Source: Aristolochia californica
Taxonomy: Eukaryota > Streptophyta > Magnoliopsida > Piperales > Aristolochiaceae
Length of the DNA: 64,000 nucleotides
Assembly: GCA_029961685.1 (NCBI GenBank)
Contig: JARWKL010000004.1
Coordinates: forward strand, 17,358,348 to 17,422,347
Reading direction: 5' to 3'
A program made the position numbers and the translations under genes. Position 1 is the stretch's first letter. Each line of letters opens with the position of its first letter. Shown piece by piece: positions 49,399-61,625 of the stretch. The notes beneath the pieces are model-generated. The model ran no database searches. It had not been told where the DNA came from and saw nothing but the letters and a program-made list of their open reading frames with translations.

Positions 49399-52100
49399 AT
49401 GTTAAAGAGGCAAATGACCTATGGATCCAAACCTTTTAAAGAGAATAACAAATGCTCATTAAATTTCCAAGTGAACGTACGGTGGGATATTTATTCACGA
49501 CAAATAAGCCATTATTTTTTCCATTTACAAAAAGCTGGCCGAACAATCAGAGATGATTGTAAGGTGATTTATCGATCAATCATGCGTAACGAGCTATATT
49601 TTTTTTAAGAAATGACTTATGGATTGGGAAACAACACTCAGTTCAAAATCCCCTATCTCCCCCTTTTCCATACGATTACATAACCTAATATATAAAAAAT
49701 AAAAAGAGTTTACTATCCCTAAAAATTTTAGACACTTTTTGGAATTATCTCTCTTGACATTAGTGCATTTCCATTTTAGATGTATTCTTTTTTCTTAATT
49801 CAAAACTTGAGTTTTATCTTTTGCTTCATCCCATAAACAATTTTGATAAGGCAAATAGATCACAAAAAAATAAAAATTTTAGAGTCGATGAATGGAAAAA
49901 ATATAAAAAATAACAAATGTAAGTAAAAAAAATTATTCACACACCACAAATTAACACAAAAGTTTGTTATCCAAGTTTGGGAAATTATACTAGTTCAACC
50001 CTAAAAGCATGGAATTTAATAAGAAGGAGATTTCTACACATGTTTTAAATATGGAAATGCAAGCTTGAAAAATGTTAAAGATTCAAATGACCTATGGATC
50101 CAAGCCTTTTTAAAAGAATAACAAATGCTCATTAAATTCTCAAGTGAACGGCCGGTGGGATATTTACCCGAGTTAAACAAACAGTTATTTTGCCCATTTA
50201 CAAAAAGCTGACCTAAAATCATAGATGGTTGTAAGGTGATTTATCTGTCAATCATGTGTAACGTGCTCTATTTTTTTTGTACGAAATGAGTTATGGATTG
50301 GGAGTAAACAATGAGTTAAAAATCCCTTGCCTCCCCCTTATCCCGACTATTACAAAACCTAATATATAAAAAGTAAAAAGAGTTTACAATCCCAAAAAAA
50401 TCTAGACACTTATTTGAATTATCTCGCTTTACAATTTTGAATTTCCATTTTAGATGTATACTTTTTTCTTAAATCCAAACTTGAGTTTTCACTTTCCGTT
50501 CCTCTTGTAAAATGTTTTTGATAAGGCAAATAGATCACAACAAAATGAAAATTTTAGAGTTTATGTGTGGAAAAAATTTAAAACAATAACAAATGTTAGT
50601 AAAGAAATTTTTTCACACACCACAAATGAAGAAAAAAGTTTTGTTATCCAAGTATGGGAAATTCCACTAATTCAAACCTAATAGCTTGCAATTTTATTAG
50701 AAGGAGATTTCTACACATGTTTTAAATATGGATTTGCATGCTTGAAAAATGTTAAAGATGAAAATGACCTATGGATTGAAACATTTAAAAGAGAATAACA
50801 AATGCTCATTAAATTTTCAAGTGAACGTGCGGTGGGATATTTACCTACGACAAACAAGCCATTATTTTTCCCATTTACAAAAAGCTGACCGAACGATCAT
50901 AGATGATTGTAAGGTGATTTATCGGTCAATCATGCGTAATGGGCTACATTTTTTTTTTTTGTAAGAAATGACTTATGGATTGGGAGACAACACTCAGTTC
51001 AAAATCCCTTGCCTCCCCCTTTTCTCGACAATAACATAACCTAGTATATATAAACAAAAAAGAGTTCACAATCCCTAAAAACTGTGGTCAGTTTTTGGAA
51101 TTATCTCTCTTGACATTAGTGCATTTCAATTTTAGATGTATAATTTTTTCTTAATTCAAAACTTGAGTTTTCTCTTTTCCTTCATCCCGTAAACAAATTT
51201 GATAAGGCGAATACATCACAACAAAATCAAAATTTTAGAGTTTATGAATGGAAAAAATTTAAAACCATAACAAATGTAAGTATAAAAATTTATTCACACA
51301 CCACAAATTAACACAAAAGTTTGTTATCCAAGTTTGGGAAATTATACTAGTTCAACCCTAATAACTTGGAATTTTATTTGAAGGCGATTTCTACACATGT
51401 TTTAAATATGGAAATGCAAGCTTGAAAAATGTTAAAGATTCCAAGGACCTATGGATCCAAGCCTTTTAAAGAGAATCACAAATGCTCATTAAATTCTCAA
51501 ATGTACATGTGGTGGGATATTTACCCGAGTCAAACAAGCAACTATTTTGCCCATTTACAAAAAGCTGACCTCACAATCATAGATGATTTTAAGGTGAGTA
51601 ATTGGTCAATCATGCGTAACGAGATCTATTTTTTTGTAAGAAATGACTTATGGATTGGGAGTAAACACTGAGTTAAAAATCCATCTCCTCCCCCTTATCT
51701 CAATGATTACAAAACCTAATATATAAAAACTAAAAAGAGTTTACAATCCCAAAAAATTGTACAAACTTTTTGGAAATATCTCTCTTTACATTTTTGAATT
51801 TCTATTTTAGATGTATATTTTTTTCTTAAATCAAAACTTGAGTTTTCACTTTCCCTTCATCTCGTAAACAATTTTGGTAAGGCAAACAATTCACAACAAA
51901 ATAAAAACTTTAGAGTTTATGTATGGAAAAAATATAAAACAATAACAAATGTTAGTAAAGAAATTTTTTCACACACCACAAATGAAGAAAAAAAATTTGT
52001 GATCCAAGTATGGGAAATTCCACTAGTTCAAACCTAATAGCTTGGAATTTTATAAGAAGGAGATTTCTATTGATGTTTTAAATATGCAAATGAAAGCTTG
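49399..52100 (+). repeat. Higher-order dimer: two adjacent copies of a 1.35-kb unit
   Basis: Variants specific to one monomer recur exactly two monomers later. CGACAAATAAGCC at about 49,498 recurs as CGACAAACAAGCC at about 50,848. CTCTCTTGACATTAGTGC occurs at about 49,750 and 51,105; CAAATTAACACAAAAGTTTG at about 49,948 and 51,304; AATGAAGAAAAAAG or AATGAAGAAAAAAAA at about 50,625 and 51,980; and GGGAGTAAACA at about 50,300 and 51,658. Units 49,399-50,748 and 50,749 to about 52,100 are therefore more similar to each other than neighbouring monomers are. Confidence 0.75.
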
Positions 52101-54039
52101 AAAAATGTTAAACATTCAAATGACCTATGGATCCAAACCTTTTAATGAGAATAACAAATGCTCATTAAATTCTCAAGTGAACGTGCAGTGGGATATTTAA
52201 TCGAGTAAAACAAACCATTATTTTTCCCTTTTACAAAAAGTTGACCTAACAATCATTCATTGGTCAATCAAGCAAAACGGGCAATATTTTTTTTGTTAAA
52301 AATGATTTATGGATTGGGTGTCAACGCATAGTTATAAATCCCCCGCCTCCCCCTTTTCCCTACGATTGCAAAACCAAATATATTTTACAGACACATTTTG
52401 GAATTATCTCTCTCTACATTTGTGCATTTCCATTTTAGATATATAATTTTTTCTTTAACAAAAACTTGAGTTTTCACTTTCCCTTCATCCTGTAAACAAT
52501 TTTGATAAGGCAAAGACACTACATAATGAAAATTTTAGAGTTTATGTACGGAAAAAATTTAAAACAATAATAAATGTAAGTAAATAAATTTTTTTCACAC
52601 ACCACAAATAAACACAAAAGTTTTTATATCCAAATTCGGGTAATTCCACTAGTTCAACCCTAATAACTTGGAATTTTATAAGAAGGAGATTTCTACAGAT
52701 TTTTTAAAAATGGATATGCATTATGGAAACATATTAAAGATGCAAATGATATATGGATCCAAACCTTTTAAAAATAATAACAAATGCTCATTAAATTTTC
52801 ACCCGAGTCGAACAAGCATTATTTTGCCATTTTATAAAAAAACTGACCTAACAATCATAGATGATTGTAGGGTGATTTATCGGTCAATCATACGTAATGG
52901 GCTATTTTTTTTTGTAAGAAATGACTTATGCATTTGGAGTCAACTCTCAGTTCCAAATCCCCTGCCTCCTCCTTTTCCCGATGATTGAAAAACCTAATAT
53001 ATAAAAAGTATAAAGAGTTTACAATCCGAAAAAATTAAAGACACTTTTTGGAATTATCTCTCTCTACAGTTGCGCATTTCAATTTTAGATGTATACTTTT
53101 TTCATAAATCAAAACTTGAGTTTTCACTTTTCCTTCATCCCATAAAAAATTTTGATAAGGAAAATAGATCACAACAAAATGAAAATTTTAGAGTTTATAT
53201 TTGGAAAAAATTTAAAACTATAAAAAATTTAAGTAAAGAAAATTTATTTACACAACAAATGAACACAAAATTTTTGTTATCCAAGTTTGGGAAATTCCAC
53301 TAGTTCAACCCTAATAATTTGGAATTTTATAAGAAGGAAATTTCTACACATGTTTTAGATATGGATATGCATGCTTGAAATGTCAAAGGTGCAAATGACC
53401 CATGGATCCAAACCTTTTAAAGTGAATAATAAATGCTCATTAAATTTTCAAGTGAACATGCGGTGGGATATTTACCCACGACAAACAATCCATTATTTTG
53501 CCCATTTAGAAAAAGTTGACCAAACAATCATAGATGATTTGTAAGGTGATTTTCGGTCAATCATGCGTAACGGGCTATAATTTTTTTGTAAGAAATGACT
53601 TATGGATTGGGAGTTAACACTCAGTTAAAAATCCCCGCCTCCTTCTTTTTCCGACTATTACATCACCTAATATATATAAACTAAAAAAACTTTACAACCC
53701 CTAAAAATTGTTGACACTTTTTGGAATTATCTCTCTCTACATTAGTTCATCTCCATTTTAGATGTATACTTTTTTCTTAAATCAAAACTTGAGTTTTTAC
53801 TTTCCCTTCATCCCGTCAAAAATTTTGAGAAGGCGAATAGACCACAACAAAATTAAAATTTTAGAGTTTATGAATGGAAAAAATTAAAAGAATAACAAAT
53901 GTAAGTAAAAAACTTTATTCACACACCAAAAATTAACACAAAAGTTTGTTATCGAAGTTTGGGAAATTATTCTAGTTCAACCCTAATAGCTTGGAATTTT
54001 ATAAGAATGAGATTTCTATACATGTTTTAAATATGGAAA

Positions 54040-57000
54040 TGCAAGCTTGAAAAATGTTACAGATTCAAATGACCTATGGATCATAGCCTTTTAAAGAGAA
54101 TAACAAATGCTCATTAAATTCTCAAGTGAACGTGCAGTGGGATATTTACCCTAGTCAAACAATCCATTATTTTTCCCATTTACAAAAAGTTGACCTAATT
54201 GTTAGGTGATTTATCAGTTAATTATGCATAACGGGCTATATTTTTTTTGAAAGAAATGACTTATGGATTGGGAGTCAATACACAATTCTAAATCCCCCGC
54301 CTCCCCCTATTCCCTACGATTGGGAAACCAAATATATAAAAACTAAAATGAGTTTACAATCCCTAAAAATTACATACACTTTTTGGAATTATCTGTTGCT
54401 ACATTTTTGGATTTCTATTTTAGAAGTAGACTTTTTTTCTGAAATTAAAACTTGAGTTGTCACTGTACCTTCATCCAGTAAAAAATTTTGATCGGGCAAA
54501 TAGATCTCAAGAAAATGAAAATTTTAGAGTTTATGCATGGAAAAATTTTAAAACAATAAGAAATGTAAGGAAAAAAAATTTATTCACACACTACAAATGA
54601 CCACAAAAGTTTTGTTATACAAGTTTTGGAAATTCCACTAGTTCAACCCTAATAGCGTGGAATTTTATAAGAAGGAGATTTCTACACATGTTTTAAATAT
54701 GGATATGCATGCTTGAGACATGTTAAAGATGCAAATGACTTATGGATCCAAACCTTTTAAAAAGAATAACAAATGCTCATTAAATTTTCAAGTGAACGTG
54801 CGGTGGGATATTTACCCAAGTCAAACAAACCATTATTTGGCCCATTTAAAAAAAGGTGACCTAACAATCATAGATGATTGTATTGTGATTTATCAGTCAA
54901 TCATGTGTAATATGCTATATTTGTTTTGTAAGAAATGACTTATGGATTGGGAGTCAACACACAGTTCTAAATCCCCCGCATCTCAGTTTTCTCTATGATT
55001 GCAGAACCAAATATAAAAAAAACTAAAAAGAGTTTACAATCTCTAAAAATTACATACACTTTTATGAATTATCTCTCGCTACATTTGTGCATTTCCATTT
55101 TAGATGTATATTTTTTTCTTAAATCAAAACATGAGTGTTCACTTTACCTTCATCCCATAAACAATTTTGATAAGGCAAATATATCACAAAAAAATGTAAA
55201 TGTGATATTTTATGTATAGAAAAAATTTAAAACAACAACATATGTAAGTAAAGAAAATATATTCACACTCCACAAATGACGACAAAAGTTTTGTTATCCA
55301 AGTTTTTGAAATTCCACTAGTTCAACCCTAATAGCTTGGAATTTATAAGAAGGAGATTTCTACACATGTTTTAAATATGGAAATGCATGCTTGTAACATG
55401 TCAAAGATTCAAATGACCTAAGGATCCAAACCTTTTAAAGAGAATAACAAATGCCCATTAAATTCTCAAGTGAACGTGTGGTGGGATATTTACCCTAGTC
55501 AAACAAGTCATTATTTTGTCCATTTACAAAAAGATGACCTAACAATCATATATGTTTGTAACATGATTTATCGGTCAATCAATTGTAACCGGCTCCATTT
55601 TTTTTGTAAGAAATGACTTAAGGATTGGGAGTCAACACACAGGTCTAAATCCCCTGCCACCCCCTTTTCCCGATGATTGCAAAACCTTCTCTATAAAACC
55701 TAAAGGAGTTAACAATCCCTAAAAATTATCGACAGTATTTGGAATTATCTCTCTTTACATTTGTGCATTTCCATTTTAGCTGTATACTTTTTTCTTAAAT
55801 TAAAACTTGAGTTTTCACTTTCCCATCATCCCGTAAACAATTTTGATATGGCAAATAGATCACAACAAAATGAAAATTTTAGATTTTATGTATAGAAAAA
55901 ATTTTAAGCAATAAAAAATGTAAGTAAAAAAATTTTATTCACACACCACAAATGAACACAAAAGTTTTGTTATCCAAGTTTGGGAAATTCCTCTAGTTCA
56001 AACCTAATAGCTTGGAATTTTATAAGAAGGAGATTTCTACACTTGTTTTACATATGGATATGCAGGCTTGAAACATGTTAAAGATGCAAATGACCAATGG
56101 AACCAAATCTTTTAAAGAGAATAACAAATGCTCATTAAATTCTCGAGTCAAACAAGCCATTATTTTGACCATTTACAAAAAGTTGACCTAACAACCATAG
56201 CTGATTGTAAGGTGATTTATCGGTCAATCATGCGTAACAGGCTATATTTTTTTTGTAAGAAATGACTTATGAATTGGGAGTCAACACTCAGTTAAAAATC
56301 CCCCGCCTCCCCCTTCTGGCGATGATTACAAAACCTAGTATATAAATACTAAAAAGTGTTTACAATCCCTTAAAACTGTAGACACTCTTTGGAATTATCT
56401 CTCTCTTCATTTGTGCATTTCCATTTTAGATGTATACTTTTTTCTTAAATAAGAAATTGATTTTTCACTTTCCCTTCTGCCCGTAAATAAATTTGATAAG
56501 GCAAATAGATCACAACAAATGGAATATCTTAGAGTTTATGAATGGAAAGAATTTAAAACAATAACAAATGTTGGTTAAGAAAATTTATTCACAAACCACA
56601 AATGAACACAAAAGTTGTGTTATCCAAGTTTTGGAAATTCCACAAGTTCAACCCTAATAGCTTGAAATTTTATAAGAAGTAGATTTCAACACATGTTTTA
56701 AATATGGAAATGCATGCCTGAAAAAATGTAAAAGATTCAAATGACCTATGGATCAAGACCTTTTAAAGAGAATAACAAAAGCGCATTAAATTCTCAAGTG
56801 AACCCGCGATGGGATATTTACCCGAGTCAACCAAGCCATTATTTTGCCCATTTACAAAAAGCTGACCTAACAATCATAGATGATTGTTTGGTGATTTATC
56901 GATCAATCATTCCTAACAGGTTATATTTTTTTCGCAAGAAATGACTTATGGATTGGGAATCAAGACACAATTCTAAATCCACCGCCTCCCCCCATTCCTT

Positions 57001-58780
57001 ACAATTGAAAAACCAAATATATAAAAACTAAAAAGAGTTTAGAATGCCTAAAAATTAAATACACTTTTTGGAATTATCTCTCTACATTTGTGCATTTCCA
57101 TTTTAGATGTATATTTTTCTCTTAAATCAAAACTTGAGTTTTCACTTTCCCTTCATCCCATAAACAATTTTGACAAGGCAAATAGATCACAACAAAATAA
57201 AAATTTAACAGTTTTTGTATGGAAAAAAATTTTAAAAATAAAAAACCTACGTAAAGAAAATTTATTCACACACCACAAATGACCACAAAACTTTTGTTAT
57301 TAGAGTTTTGGAAATTCCACTAGTTTGTAGCTTGGAATTTTATAAGAATCAGATTTTTACACATGTTTTAAATATGGATATGCATGCTTGAAACATGTTA
57401 AAGATGCAAATGACCTATGGAATCAAACCTTTTAAAGAGAATAACAAAAGCTGATTAAATTCTCAAGTGAACGTGCGATGGGATATTTACCCTTGTCAAA
57501 CAAGCCATTATTTTACCCATTTAAAAAAAGCAGACTAACCCACAGATGATTTTTAGGTGATTTATCGATCAATCATGCATAACGGGCTATATTTTTTTTG
57601 TAAGAAATGACTTATGGATTGGGAGTCAACACAGTTCTAAATCCCCTGCCTCCCCCTTTTCCCTAAAATTGCAAAACCAAATATATAAAAACTAAAAGTA
57701 TTTTACAATCCCAAAAAATTACATACACTTTTTAGATTTATCTCTCGCTAAATTTGTGCATTTCCATTTTAGATGTATAATTTTTTCTTAAATCAAAATT
57801 TGAGTATCACTTTCTCTTCCTCCCGTAAACAATTTTGATCAGGAAAATTCATCAAAACAAAATGTAAATGTAAGAGTTTATGTACGGAATTTTTTTTTAA
57901 AAATAACAAATGTAAGTAAAGAAAATATATTCACACACCAAAAATGACCATAAAAGTTTTGTTTATCCATGTTTTGGAAATTTGACTAGTTCAACCCTAA
58001 TAGCTTGCAATTTTTTAAGAAGGAGAATTGTACACACGTTTTAAATATGGATATGCGTGCTTGTAACATGTTAAAGATTCAAATGACCTATAGATCCAAA
58101 CCTTTTAAAGAGAATAACAAATTCTCAATAAATTCTCAAGTGAACGTGTGGTGGGATATTTACCTAAGTTAAACAAGCCATTTACAAAAAGCTGACCTAA
58201 AAATCATAGATGATTGTAAGGTAATTTATCGGTCAATCATGCATAATGGGCTAGATTTTTTCTTTTAAGAAATGACTTATAGATTGGGAGTCAACACACA
58301 GTTCTAAATCCCGCGCCTCCTCCTTTTCCTGATGCTTGCAAAACCTATCATATAAAAACTAAACAGAGTCTACAATCCCTAAAAATTACAAACACTATTA
58401 GGAATTATCTCTCTGTACATTTGTTCATTTCCATTTTATATGTATATTTTTTTCTTAAATCAAAACTTCAGATTTCACTTTCCCTTCAACCCGTAAACAA
58501 TTTTGATAAGGCAAATAGATCACAATAAAATGAAAACTTTAGAGTTTATGAATGGAAAAAAAGTTCAAACAATAAAAAATGTAAGTAAAGAAAATTTATT
58601 CACACAACACAAATGAACACAAAACTTTTGTTGTCCAAGTTTGGGAAATTCCACTAGTCCAACCCCAATAGCTTGGAATTTTAAAAGAAGGAGATTTCTA
58701 CACATGTTTTATATATGGATATGCATGCTTCAAAATGTTAAAGATGCAAATGACCTATGGATCCAAACCTTTTAAAGAAA
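54040..58780 (+). repeat. Region of alternating dimeric monomer variants
   Basis: Just before GACCTATGG, monomers alternate between an AGATTCAAATGACC form (about 54,061, 55,406, 56,733 and 58,075) and an AGATGCAAATGAC form (about 54,728, 56,082, 57,403 and 58,743). That is four dimers in a row with a period of about 1.34 kb. From 46 to 54 kb the TTC form recurs mainly every third monomer instead. Confidence 0.65.
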
Positions 58781-61625
58781 ATAACAAATGCTCATTAAAT
58801 TCTCAAGTGAACGTGCGGTGGGATATTTACACAATTCAAACAAGCCATAATTTGGCGCATTTTCAAAAAGTTGACCTAACAATCATAGATGATTTTAAGG
58901 TGATTTATCTATCAATCATGCATAACAAGTTGTATTTTTTTTTTAAGAAATGTCTTATGGGTTGGGAGTCAACACTCAGTTAAAAAGCTTCTGCCTTCCC
59001 CTTTTCCCGACGATTGAAAAACCTAATATATAAAAACTAAAAATAATTTACAATCCATAAAAATTACAGACACTTTTTGGAATCATCACTCTTTAGATTT
59101 GTGCATTTCCATTTTAGATGTATACTTTTTTCTTAAATCAAAAATTGAGTTTTCACTTTCCCTTCATCCAGTAAAATATTTTGATAAGGCAAATATATCA
59201 CAACAAAATGAAAAATTTTGAGTTTAAGTATGGGAAAATTTTTGAAAAATTACAAATGTAAGTAAAGAAAATTTATTCACACACTAGAAATGAACACTAA
59301 AGTTTTTCTATCCAAGTTTGAAAATTTCCACTAGTTCAACCCTTATAGCTTGGAATTTTATAAGAAGGTGATTTCTACACATGTTTTAAATAGGGATATG
59401 CATGTTTGAAACATGTTAAAGATAAAAATGACCTATGGATCCCAACCTTTTAAAGAGAATAACAAATGCTCTTTAAATTCTCAAGTGAACGTGTAGTGGG
59501 ATATTTACCTGAGTCAAACAAGCCATTATTTGCCCACTTACAAAAAGCTGACCTAACAATCATAGATGAATGTAAGGTGATTTATCGGTCAATCGTGCGT
59601 AACTGGCAATATTATTTTGTAAGAAATTACTTAAGATTTGGAGTCAACACTCCTCTAGAAATCCCTCGTCTCCCCCTTTTCCTGATGATTGTAAAACCGA
59701 ATATATAAAAACTAAAAAGAGTTGACAATTCCTAAAAATTACTGGCACTTTTTGGAATTATCTCTTTCTACATGTGTGCATTTCTATTTTAGATGGATAC
59801 TTTTTTGTTAAATCAAAACTTGAGTTCTCACTTTCCCTTCATGCCGTAAATATTTTTGATAAGGCAAATAGATAAAAACAAAATGAAAATTTTAGAGTTT
59901 ATGAATGGAAAAAAAATTAAAAGAATTACAAATGTAAGTAAAGAAAATTTATTGATACACCACAAATGAACACAAAAGTTTTTTATCCAAGTTTGCGAAA
60001 TTCCACTAGTTCAACCCTAAGAGCTTGGAATTTTATAAGAAGGAGATTTCTACACATGTTTTAATATGGATATGTATCCTTGAAATATTTTAAAGATGCA
60101 ATTGACTTATGGGTACAAACCTTTTAAAGAGAATAAAAATTTCTCATTAAATTCTCAAGTGAACGTGCGGTGGGACATTTTACCCGAGTTAAACAAGCCA
60201 TTATTTTGCCCATTTACAAAAAGCTGAGGTAACAATCATAGGTGATTGTAAGGTGATTTATCGGTCAATCATGCATAATGGATTTTTTTTTTTTTAAGAA
60301 ATGATTTATGGACTGGGAGTCAATATCTAGTTAAAAATCCCCCGCCTCCCCAATTTCCCGACGATTGCAAAACCTAATATATAAAAAGTAAAAAGAGTTT
60401 ACAATCCCTAAAAATTGCAGTTACTTTTTCAAATTATCTTTCTCTACATTTTTGCAATTTCATTTTAGATGTATACTTTTATCTTAAATCAAAACTTGAG
60501 TTTACACTTTCCCATCATCTCATAAACAATTTTGACGGGGCAAATAGATCACACTAAAATCAAAATTTTAGAGTTTATGTATGGAAAATTTTTTAAAAAC
60601 TTACAAATGTAAGTAAAGAAAATTTATTCACACACCACAAATGACCACAAAAGTTTAGTTATCCAAGTTTGGGAAATTCCACTAGTTGAATAGCTTGGAA
60701 TTTTATAGGAAGGAGATTTCTACACATGTTTTATATATGGATCAGGATGCTTGAAACATGTTAAAGATACATATGACCTATTGATCCCAACTTTTTAAAG
60801 AGAATAAAAAATTCTCTTTAAATTCTCAAGTGAATGTGCGGTAGGCTATTTACTCGAGTAAAACAAGCAATTATTTTTCCAATTTACAAAAAGTTGACCT
60901 AAGAATCCTAGATGATTGTAAGGTGATTTATCGGTCAATCATGCATAACGAAAAATATTTTCTTTGTTAGAAATGACTTATGGATTGGGAGTCAACACTA
61001 AGTTAAAAAATCCCCCGCCTTAGACGATTGCAAAACCTTATATATAAAAACTAAAAAGAGTTTACAATCCCTAAAAATTACAGACACTTTTTGGAGTTAT
61101 CTCTCTCTACATTTGTGCATTTCCACTTTATATGCATACTTTTTTCTTAAATAAAAACTTGAGTTTTCATTTTCCCTTCATCCCGTAATTTGTTTTGATA
61201 AGGCCAATAGATCACAACGAAATGAAATTTTTAGAATTTAAGTACAGAAAAAATTTTCAAAAATTATAAATATTAGAAAAGAAAATTTATTCTCACACCA
61301 CAAATGAACACAAAATTTTTGTTATTCAAGTTTGGGAAATTTCACTAGTTCAACCCTTATAGCTTGGAATTTTAGAAGAAGGAGGTTTCTACACATGTTT
61401 TAAATATACATCTGCATGCTTCAAAAATGTTAAAGATGCAAATGACCTATGGATCCAAACCTTTTAAATAGAATAATATATGCTCATTAAATTCTCAAGT
61501 GAACATGCAGTGGGATATTTACCCGAGTCAAACAAGCCATTATTTTGCCTATTTACCAAAAGTTGACCTAACAATCATAGATGATTGTAAGGTAATTTAT
61601 CAGTCAATCATGAGTAAAGGGCTAT

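Larger units (their letters stand above)
42943..61625 (+). repeat. Satellite array, subfamily V2, forward orientation (main block)
   Basis: About 28 head-to-tail V2 monomers have anchors at 43342, 44019, 44698, 45372, 46059, 46727, 47405, 48070, 48745, 49423, 50096, 50773, 51453, 52129, 52755, 53404, 54078, 54744, 55422, 56099, 56750, 57419, 58092, 58759, 59437, 60111, 60782 and 61451. The spacing is mostly 665-687 bp. Shorter spacings (626, 649 and 651 bp) reflect deletions near 52,240 and 52,381, near 52,800, and near 56,144. Sequence variants alternate in a regular way in parts of the block (see the higher-order entries). No gene, RNA gene or mobile element is seen inside it. Confidence 0.96.
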
